A stretch of DNA of 37,726 bases from Deinococcus humi. Lineage in GTDB: Bacteria > Deinococcota > Deinococci > Deinococcales > Deinococcaceae. The position numbers and the translations under genes are program-made. The first letter of the stretch is position 1, and every line of letters starts with the position of its first letter. The stretch is taken from NCBI RefSeq assembly GCF_014201875.1, contig NZ_JACHFL010000028.1:1-37726 (forward strand), given 5' to 3'. Positions 24,703 to 31,378 of this stretch are shown in pieces. The notes under the pieces are model-generated. The model saw only the letters and a program-made list of their open reading frames with translations, had not been told where the DNA came from and did not search any database.

Positions 24703-24743
24703 TCAGAGTGGATCATCCGCAAGGGGTGATCCACTCTGATTTT
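24703..24743 (+). terminator. Strong intrinsic terminator
   Basis: TCAGAGTGGATCA (24703-24715) pairs perfectly with TGATCCACTCTGA (24727-24739) around an 11-nt loop, followed by TTTT. It ends the transcript of the small gene(s) before it. Confidence 0.85.
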
Positions 24744-24972
24744 GTCGATTTCACTTGCGTCTGTCAGTCGCGCTTGCGCGCAGCATGGTCCCTGGCCAAT
24801 GCACAGAGCAGCAGGTCAGTGGGGCCACGCGCAGCTCAGGTGGGTCATTTTCCTGGCGCCTGGCGGCCAGGCACGCAAAGTTGGGCCAGATCCAGTCACG
24901 GACAGGGGGGCCCTCACTCTCCAGGACCCAAAAGTCCCCGCGATTCACCTTTGCCAACGCTACATTGGGCGG

Positions 24973-25337
24973 ATAGCTTCACCCTGGTGGTCCCGGGCGG
25001 CGTGGCTGCTGCCTGCCCTCGCGCTGGTGGCATGCAATGACAGGCCGGTCAGCGTCGCCGACATTCCTGGCACCTACGTGCACACCGCGGCGGAGTACCA
25101 CGTGTTGTTCACCTTCGACGATCCGTCCAGGGCAACCTTTCAGGAGGACGGCGTTGTGAAGAGCGGCTTCTGGAGCTTCGAAGACGGGTTGATTGACGTG
25201 GCCCTCAACTGCACCCCACCTCGGCGCTGCAATACCCACTACAGCCGGCTGGAACCGTTCTGGCGCGACAACAACATCTAACTCGATTTGATTCGGACGA
25301 GACTGACCTCTACGTGAAGACGAAGGCCTTGCCGTAA
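24973..25337 (+). pseudogene. Small lipoprotein gene, damaged at both ends
   Basis: The frame contains ASPWWSRAAWLLPALALVAC, a convincing lipoprotein signal with lipobox LVAC, then VADIPGTYVHTAAEYHVLFTF and GFWSFEDGLIDVALNC. No normal start codon exists at the right place: ATA at 24973 stands 6 nt after a TACATT box, where ATG would be expected (the frame is formally open from a TTG at 24742). The frame ends early at 25281 (WRDNNI), but the next frame continues sensibly with HLTRFDSDETDLYVKTKALP to a stop at 25335-25337. Probably a decayed outer-surface or periplasmic lipoprotein of unknown role. Confidence 0.55.
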
Positions 25338-25518
25338 GCGTTGGGGACATGTTCAGCGGAATTCGACACCCGCCCTGGAACGCACAAAGCGCAGCAGGAG
25401 TTCCAGGGTGCCAGCGGTCCCTGCGCTGATCAGCAACGGGAGCTCAAGCCAGTCACACTGAATGATGGGGCGGCGCACAGCGGGAAGACAGGTGGTGTAG
25501 GGCGGGCACAAGGCGACC

Positions 25519-26010
25519 TCAGGCCTGCACGTCCAGGGCTTCAACCGCCAGCCAAATGTGGTTTCCCTGATGCCATTGGAAGCGGAACTGAGCACCATCG
25601 AACGGCAACTGAATGGAGTCGCCCTGGACCTCACCAACTCCGTCCAGCGGCTGCGCCTGTACCGTGTCGTACGGGCTGATTCGCGAGGAGAAGCCGATCA
25701 AGGCCAGGTGGTGGCCACCTCTGACCTCTGCCTCTGGGACGACCTCGATCCAGTCTGATCCCCGGTATGATCCGCCATGCAAATTCCAGGGCGGAACGTG
25801 GACGTGCTGTTCGGGGTCAGGCAGGCCCCAGCGTAGGGCGCTCAAGACGTACGTCTCAAACAGTGTCCGAGCAATCTTGTCGAAATCGTCGTACGCTTCG
25901 CTATCACGCCAGGGAATACGAGCCTGCTCCAGACTGGGGATCAGGGCGATCAGTGCGTCCCGGAACACCGTGATCAGCTCATTGACGGTAACGTGCCAGC
26001 GCTCCTCCAT
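25519..26010 (-). CDS. Unassigned protein, immunity-like (163 aa)
   Basis: ATG at 26010 has a strong GGAGGGAGG just upstream. The N-terminal half is helical (LITVFRDALIALIPSLEQARIPW; DDFDKIARTLFETYV), the C-terminal half beta-rich and ending in HIWLAVEALDVQA. No signal or membrane segment. The general shape is that of immunity proteins, but no family is recognised. Convergent with the damaged lipoprotein gene. Confidence 0.65.
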   Translation of the reverse strand: MEERWHVTVNELITVFRDALIALIPSLEQARIPWRDSEAYDDFDKIARTLFETYVLSALRWGLPDPEQHVHVPPWNLHGGSYRGSDWIEVVPEAEVRGGHHLALIGFSSRISPYDTVQAQPLDGVGEVQGDSIQLPFDGAQFRFQWHQGNHIWLAVEALDVQA

Positions 26011-26206
26011 GCCTCCCTCCGTGTTCTCCCTCGCTGCGTCACGCGCGAGACATCTTCCAGGGCCAGGAGCTCCAGCCTCGGCTGCTTCGACTCCAGATCA
26101 ATCAATTTCGAGATTGCGCCCGAGGCTGAACAATCAGAGAGACAGGCCCACGCACGAGGTGCTTGGCAGCCTCTAGCAAGGTTTGTATAACATTTATAAG
26201 CAGTTT

Positions 26207-26710
26207 TTAGCCAATCGCAGATTCCTTATAGCTTATCAAGTAATCTCTAACCACCTTAGACTCCATTGTATCAGCTAAATCGATTGGCGTTATACCGCCA
26301 GCTTCTATCCAGCGGTAGTGGATATAAGCCCCTGCATCTAAAAGGACCTCTATCATCTCAAGATTATTTTTACCTTCACTTAGAGAAATCGTTTCAAGAG
26401 CTGTAATGAGGGGCGTGCCTCCACCGAAAAACACACAATTTGGATCACCCCCATGACCAAGGATAGCTTTCATCATATCGACATTGGTGCCCTCTGATGC
26501 GCGCAAAATTGCTGGATAACTGCGCGGCTCATCAGTTTCAATATTGGGATTGGCTCCATGAAGCAGAAAAAGCTTGGCTATATTAAATTTGTGCTGGGTT
26601 ATTGCCTCTGAGAGGCCGAAACTCTTCTCGGCTTCAGAGAGAGAATGATTTGAAAGAGCCTTGTCAATTTCGTCGATACGATCATTATCTATTGCAGTTC
26701 CAATGTCCAT
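26207..26710 (-). CDS. Ankyrin-repeat protein (167 aa)
   Basis: Three or four ankyrin repeats: FNIAKLFLLHGANPNIETD (42-60), VDMMKAILGHGGDPNCV (77-93) with GGTPLITALE (97-106), and LEMIEVLLDAGAYIHYR with GITPIDLAD (117-146). Such proteins act through protein binding. The ATG at 26710 is chosen because GGAGGA lies 7-8 nt upstream; the longer open frame to 26815 has no such signal. AT-rich relative to its surroundings. Small stand-alone ankyrin proteins occur often as immunity proteins in toxin clusters, which fits this setting but is inference. Confidence 0.78.
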   Translation of the reverse strand: MDIGTAIDNDRIDEIDKALSNHSLSEAEKSFGLSEAITQHKFNIAKLFLLHGANPNIETDEPRSYPAILRASEGTNVDMMKAILGHGGDPNCVFFGGGTPLITALETISLSEGKNNLEMIEVLLDAGAYIHYRWIEAGGITPIDLADTMESKVVRDYLISYKESAIG

Positions 26711-26947
26711 ATTGGACTCCTCCGAAATTGAAATTTGCCGTTTGAACTGAAAACTTCGGATCTTAAGGCTGTTGAAGGCCGAACAGCCCCCGACGGCCCT
26801 CTGAAGAGTACACATTATTGACTGATAGCCAACGGAATACTACCCTTCGGTTGCAGACGGTGCCAGTCATGCGCTTAGGCAAGGAGATCACCTCTACAAT
26901 CAGTACGGCAACACAGCCCTACCGCCGCTCTGAAGGAGCCTAAAAAC

Positions 26948-27313
26948 ATGGCAGATCGGGACAAACACCTACGTTTTGACTTGGACGCACGGGTGATGAC
27001 CACAGCAAAGGAGTTTCACTCCGAAATAGCCAGAAAGATGCGTTTTCCTGACTATTGTGGCGGAGGCATGAATGCCTTGTTCGATGTGCTCACCGATCTG
27101 GACTGGTTTGACTTCAATTCTTTGGAAATTAACATTCAAAATTCAATTTTTCTTCTCGTTGATGAGCCACCGGAGTTTAGAAGAGCACTCCAAGAAGTCC
27201 TGGATGACGTCAGTCAATATTGGTCCCAGCCGCTTGAACTCGGCGAAGCCTGGGATCATCCTGCAATTGAATTTAAAGTGACGTATGCAGCATATCAGCT
27301 CGATCTCCTCTAA
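26948..27313 (+). CDS. Barstar-family ribonuclease inhibitor-like protein (121 aa)
   Basis: Barstar binds and blocks barnase-type ribonucleases in the cytoplasm. The family pattern is present: FHSEIARKMRFPDYCGGGMNALFDVLTDLDWF (split over residues 23-54), then a hydrophobic strand IFLLVDEPPEF and a C-terminal helix-strand end. The usual G-N-x-D in the loop is here GGMNAL, a small deviation. AAGGAG lies 9-10 nt before the ATG. No barnase-like gene is nearby, so this is another orphan immunity gene. Moderately AT-rich. Confidence 0.8.
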   Translation: MADRDKHLRFDLDARVMTTAKEFHSEIARKMRFPDYCGGGMNALFDVLTDLDWFDFNSLEINIQNSIFLLVDEPPEFRRALQEVLDDVSQYWSQPLELGEAWDHPAIEFKVTYAAYQLDLL

Positions 27314-27884
27314 AACCCAATGCTGTGCTCAAAATACTTCGCATTGAAAATTGATCTGACGATGGGGGCACCCACTCACTTTGTTTTCTGCAGCCGGGAC
27401 TGGGAGAACCCAGATGGGGCTCCGAAGTCTCTTGTCGGGCCTCAAATAAGCCCTCAAAGCAAAAGGCGGGTTCCCAGAGACTGGGAGTCTGCATTTGCCG
27501 GCAGTCAAGTCCTTTCGTGAAGTTGAAGTGTTTTGCGCCCAGCTTCAATCTCAAGCGTCCGAACAACGGCTGGCCCTAACGGCGCTGGACGAACTCCAGT
27601 GCCGCCTAACCAAACTGGGTAAGGAGTTTCTTTGGGATGCTCTTGGCCCACTCCGCGCGGCTGCGCCGACAGGCGTTGATGCAGTTCGTCCGCACGTTCA
27701 GCGCTTGGAGGCTCATTTCGGTGTCCGGGTGGAGGCCTGTCTCGCGGATCCGCCACTGGATCAGCCAGGCCAACCGCGGTTCGCCCAGAAAGGACCCTTC
27801 ATCGCGGACGCCCTGGCCAGAGGCTATGAGGCTGCCCTCCTGACGCAGAGTGCTTTCTTTGCGTCAGGCAGATCACCGCTTGAG
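27314..27884. other. No confident gene; one weak open frame
   Basis: A + strand frame from 27495 stays open past 28334, but beyond 27885 it is opposite a real gene and its N terminus has no good start. On the minus strand at 27606-27830 a frame ends with AEWAKSIPKKLLTQFG, possibly a gene tail. Neither is convincing. A hairpin CTGACGCA/TGCGTCAG (27840-27847 and 27860-27867) lies just beyond the stop of the gene at 27885 and could act in termination, though without a T run. Confidence 0.35.
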
Positions 27885-29000
27885 CTACAGGCCCTCTTGC
27901 ATGCTTCCAGACCCTGGTGTTCCGCGGCCTCTGTTGCGAGATTGCCCTTTCTGGACGTTGCGCTGCATTTTCAACCGAGTCGCCTCAGCCGCTGCCTTGA
28001 AGTCGATCAGGCCCGCTTCAATATTCGCCACGGTCAACTCAGGCTCCTGGGACTCAGGAGCACGCCCCGGCGATGCAGGAACCAGGCGATAAAACGCCGC
28101 TTCCCGGCAGAGCTCCTCGTACCAGGCGTCCACCGCGTCCGGCATCCTCTCCGGATTAAGCTGACCCACCAGCAGGTATTCGAGGAAGGTGGGCTCCCCA
28201 CGGTCCATCACAGGAAGCAGTGTCCTGGCGTAGAAGTGGCTGTACGCCCGCCAGGCCGCTGCCAGGGGTCCGCTTGGCCAGTGGGCAATCTCCGGATGAT
28301 GGACGCGCATCTTCTGGAGTTCATCTCTCGGTAACGCGCTGCGTCCGTACCGTTCCGGATCCAGGACCAGCACGGGCCGCACCAGGTCATACAGCCCCCG
28401 GGCGAAACAGACGATTCTCCCCTGCGCTTCCCAGACCCGCAGCAGGCTCCGGATCTGTTGCTGAGCGCTCCCTGCACGGGAGCCGTACACTGCCTCGGCC
28501 AGTCGCTCCACCGTCATGGGCCACGCGGCCTGCCGCGCCAGCTGCCAGTCCACATCCACCACTGTTGCTGTGCTGACCGGACCCGGCAGGCGCGCAGGGC
28601 TCAGGTCTGATGCGGTCACACGCGGCAGCGCGTCGGCAGTCGGACCTTCCTCCCCTCGCGTCCTTTGCTGCTGGCCACGCAGGAAGGAGCGAGCATCGTC
28701 GAGGTGGATGGAGCGGGACGCCTTCCTTCCCTGGTCCCGCTGCGGCGCACTCTGGAGGTGATGACGGCGCACCCAGCGCTTCAAGCCAACGGGACTGACC
28801 TCCGCCAGCTCGGCCAGATCCGCCAGGCTGACCCAGCAGTGCCGGTCAGCCTGAGATCCATAGAGGTGACGTGTGGCCTGTTCGAGGGTGCAATGCAGTT
28901 CTTCAGCGACGAACGCGGGACTGAGCGGGCCGTAGACCTGTTGGAGCTGACGGAGATGCTCTTGGGGTGGAAGAGGGTTGGCGACGTGGTCAGGACTCAA
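27885..29000 (-). CDS. Unassigned protein with possible HTH segments (371 aa)
   Basis: TTG at 29000 is the start: TACGAT lies 6 nt upstream, a leaderless layout. Two short stretches look like helix-turn-helix or winged-helix elements (LAELAEVSPVGLKRWVRRHHL, about 63-83, and ERLAEAVYG...LRVWEAQGRIV, about 165-200). The central part LQKMRVHHPEIAHWPSGPLAAAWRAYSHF is aromatic-rich, and the C-terminal tail is basic, Gly/Arg-rich and probably disordered. DNA binding is plausible but the family is not recognised. Confidence 0.65.
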   Translation of the reverse strand: MSPDHVANPLPPQEHLRQLQQVYGPLSPAFVAEELHCTLEQATRHLYGSQADRHCWVSLADLAELAEVSPVGLKRWVRRHHLQSAPQRDQGRKASRSIHLDDARSFLRGQQQRTRGEEGPTADALPRVTASDLSPARLPGPVSTATVVDVDWQLARQAAWPMTVERLAEAVYGSRAGSAQQQIRSLLRVWEAQGRIVCFARGLYDLVRPVLVLDPERYGRSALPRDELQKMRVHHPEIAHWPSGPLAAAWRAYSHFYARTLLPVMDRGEPTFLEYLLVGQLNPERMPDAVDAWYEELCREAAFYRLVPASPGRAPESQEPELTVANIEAGLIDFKAAAEATRLKMQRNVQKGQSRNRGRGTPGSGSMQEGL

Positions 29001-29006
29001 GCCTCT

Positions 29007-29012
29007 ATCGTA
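29007..29012 (-). promoter_or_regulatory. -10 box deciding a TTG start
   Basis: TACGAT on the minus strand ends 6 nt before the TTG at 29000. Confidence 0.4.
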
Positions 29013-29148
29013 CCTTCCTTAGATTGACTGACGTCTGTGACAGGGGTTACGCCTCGCCCCACTTCTCCACCGCTGGATGCCCGTGGTTCAGGAAAGAAGC
29101 GCACTCCCGAGCAGAGGGGGTGGGGTGCGCCGCAGCGTCCTGGCCGCT

Positions 29149-29322
29149 TCAGCTATGGCCGGGATCGCTGTCGTCGCTGGGCCGTCCGTGATGCTGGGGT
29201 TGCGGTGTCTGGTCCGGTGTATCCGTGCTGGGTGTTTCCGGAGTAGGCTGCTTCTCCACGTGTTGATCGGACTCAACCACACCATTCTGCGGCGCTTGGG
29301 GGGACTCGCTGGGCTTCGTCAT
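29149..29322 (-). CDS. Small Pro/Ser/Thr-rich disordered protein (57 aa)
   Basis: A clear AGGAGGT box lies 6-7 nt before the ATG at 29322. The product (MTKPSESPQAPQNGVVESDQ and a tail rich in Pro, Thr, Asp and His) is hydrophilic and low complexity, so it is predicted disordered. No function is assigned. The strong ribosome binding site is the main argument that it is translated. Confidence 0.55.
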   Translation of the reverse strand: MTKPSESPQAPQNGVVESDQHVEKQPTPETPSTDTPDQTPQPQHHGRPSDDSDPGHS

Positions 29323-29800
29323 GGTGACCTCCTGAAACAGGGGGGACGACAAGGGGAGGGGTGCAGCAAGTCCCGCCTGGGAGTCAGGGCAATCCAGGCT
29401 TGGTGAAGCCGCCTTGGGATTCAAGTCGACATCAGGGCAGGTACGGAAGCGCACAGGCCGTGGGGTAAGCTGGCCGGCGCCTGTGCCAGGTAATGCGCTT
29501 TGGCCCAGCCAGACATCGCCGTCGTTGCCGGGTTTTGGTGCGCACGGTGGGTGACGCGCTCGTGCAGGCTGCGCCCTACTTCACGCGCTCAGGGAAGCAG
29601 GAGTGCTGCCTTTTGTGCAAGCTGGCTTTAGCTGTGTCAAGCCCGGGTGGCCACCGCCTGCACGATGCGGATGGAGGGTTGGCCCCGCTGCGTCTCCCCG
29701 TCATTCTGCTCGAGCCAGAGCGTACTCTCAGACCTTCAAACCTGTTCTTGATAGCTTTTCGATGCTCCGTGCCAGAATCTGAAGGAGCGCAGAATTCATC
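29323..29800. other. Intergenic stretch, nothing assignable
   Basis: A + strand frame from 29493 to 29891 is open but its composition changes midway and it covers the gene at 29801 in antisense; it has no ribosome binding site. I see no RNA gene, repeat or clear promoter here. Confidence 0.4.
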
Positions 29801-30025
29801 TCAAAGGTCTCTGACTTCAGATGTTGGAACTCCGTACCACAAATCACCATCATTTTTTAAAAGGACATCTATCTCGATCTCCTCATCATAAAATATAGCC
29901 TCTCGTCCTTCAAATAATTGAGATAGTAGATCACTCTTCGAGGCAGAAGATCTATGATAGTAAGTATTTATATGAATATTTCCCGCTTCGTCAATCATGT
30001 TGAAATCAACATAGATTCTTAGCAT
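29801..30025 (-). CDS. Small AT-rich protein, unassigned (74 aa)
   Basis: AAGGAG lies about 9 nt before the ATG at 30025. The protein MLRIYVDFNMIDEAGNIHIN... has a beta start, an acidic centre (FEGREAIFYDEEIEIDVLL) and ends WYGVPTSEVRDL. It is complete and soluble. Codon use is much more AT-rich than that of the neighbours, pointing to recent arrival. I recall similar small proteins only as hypothetical. Confidence 0.65.
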   Translation of the reverse strand: MLRIYVDFNMIDEAGNIHINTYYHRSSASKSDLLSQLFEGREAIFYDEEIEIDVLLKNDGDLWYGVPTSEVRDL

Positions 30026-30102
30026 TAATGTAATCTCCTTTTTTAAATCTTTCTATTGCTATAGGATGAAGTTTTCAAAGAATAAGAGATGCACATGGTA
30101 GA

Positions 30103-30432
30103 TAGCAATACAAGAAATAGAACATGATAGATTTTCCTTAACTCTATATTGCTATGCTGAGGATCTGAGGGCTGCTGCGATTGACAGTACAGATGTCGAA
30201 GTCCGTATCAGAGGCGAAAATTTAGTCCCTGACTTTCTTCATCCTCAGCAATATTGAATTGCTTATGGAGAGATATAGAAAGTCAGGGGGAGTGCGCTCA
30301 AGCAAAGTATTTTGGGCGCCTGATATAATCATCATTTCCAGCTTCGAAAGACAAACTTTGCTGTATGTGGTCGAGGAGATTGTTTTTACTGAAGAAATCA
30401 GAAACGTGGAAGAAGATATCACGCTGATCTAA
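30103..30432 (+). pseudogene. AT-rich gene remnant in two frames
   Basis: From about 30103 the frame reads IEHDRFSLTLYCYAEDLR, DSTDVEVRIRGENLVPDFLH and stops at 30255. In another frame, starting upstream of an ATG at 30265, follows SNIELLMERYRKSGGVRSSK, VFWAPDIIIISSFERQTLLY and a stop at 30430-30432. Both parts look like protein and join near HPQ/SNIE, so a frameshift has split one gene of about 105 residues. No start codon is evident. The minus-strand frames here are shadows. Confidence 0.45.
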
Positions 30433-30532
30433 TTGAGAGGCCTTCTGGATCCCCGTGATGGCGAAGGATATTCCAAAGGCGAAACCAGCGCGCCTGAGCA
30501 ATCCTGCGGATGTGTGCTGCAGGTTCTACCCG

Positions 30533-30538
30533 TAGCGT
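30533..30538 (+). promoter_or_regulatory. -10 box before the DUF4279 gene
   Basis: TAGCGT lies 5 nt before the GTG at 30544 and 8 nt before the ATG at 30547. A GAGGGG between it and the ATG would also serve as a ribosome binding site. Confidence 0.35.
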
Positions 30539-30543
30539 GAGGG

Positions 30544-31218
30544 GTGATGACCCATCCTACCGAACAGCGTGTGCGTGAAGTCGCCCTGAATGAACTGACC
30601 TCACCAACCCTGGCGAGCACCACCCAGTTCTTCGGCGTTCATCCGCTCCAACTGGAGGGAGGCCAGCCTCGGGTCCATGGGGTCCTGACGCGTGGGGACC
30701 TGTGGGAGGTGTATTTCAAGCCTGAGACTGAGCCGTACTTCCTCGTCATGCTGGTGGAGTCGCAGGGGGACCGCCTGACCGTTCGTGGCTGTCGGGCGCA
30801 AGCCAGGGCGAGGGTGTGTCTGAGTATCACGAGCAAGGAGCTCTCCGCGAACGACATCACCGCTGCGGTCACTCTGGCCCCCACCGAAGCGTGGAGCAAA
30901 GGCGACGCTCGCACACATCCCCGCCAGCAGCACCTGGGGCCGTACACCTTCACCCGGTGGAGCTTCTGTCCGGATGGAGACCTTCCTGGTCGATTTGAGG
31001 ATAAGTTGACGCGCCTGCTGGACCTCACCGAACCTGCTGCCCCACGAATCCGGGCGCTGATCCCCTCCTGCATGGTCAGCGTTGTGGTGGGGTACTGGGG
31101 CTATACACAGCAAATGTGGGGAGTGGGCGGCACAGCGCGTGATATGGCCCGAATCGCCGCCCTGGGCGCCGATTTGGACATCGACTTGTACGCCTCTGGT
31201 CCTGAGCTGATCGACTAG
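30544..31218 (+). CDS. DUF4279-like protein with N-terminal extension (224 aa)
   Basis: The second half fits DUF4279: ARVCLSITSKELSANDITAAV, PTEAWSKGDAR, YTFTRWSFCP, and a final ALGADLDIDLYASG. Many DUF4279 proteins are found as immunity genes of polymorphic toxins. The first 85 residues form an extra region (TQFFGVHPLQLEGGQPRVHG...YFLVMLVESQGDRLTV) I do not recognise. After the TAG at 31216-31218 the same frame continues with LDSLPEFPDDLSRASGEW and more to a TGA at 31316, so the stop may be a recent change. Start GTG 30544 or ATG 30547. Confidence 0.7.
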   Translation: MMTHPTEQRVREVALNELTSPTLASTTQFFGVHPLQLEGGQPRVHGVLTRGDLWEVYFKPETEPYFLVMLVESQGDRLTVRGCRAQARARVCLSITSKELSANDITAAVTLAPTEAWSKGDARTHPRQQHLGPYTFTRWSFCPDGDLPGRFEDKLTRLLDLTEPAAPRIRALIPSCMVSVVVGYWGYTQQMWGVGGTARDMARIAALGADLDIDLYASGPELID

Positions 31219-31378
31219 CTGGACAGTCTCCCTGAATTTCCGGATGACTTGTCCAGAGCATCTGGTGAATGGGGTGATGATCCGTTTGAGGCGGCGCGGC
31301 CTAACTCAACCCCACCCTGACCGTTTTCAGACGCACCTGGCGTACAGAAAGAGCCAGATCGGGTCTTCATCCTCTGCT

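Noticed and set aside
27495..28334. 279-aa + strand frame
   Set aside because: More than half lies opposite the 371-aa gene, the start is poor and the sequence shows no family; kept only as a note in the region entry.
29493..29891. 132-aa + strand frame
   Set aside because: Composition changes midway, it covers the 74-aa gene in antisense, and no start signal is present.
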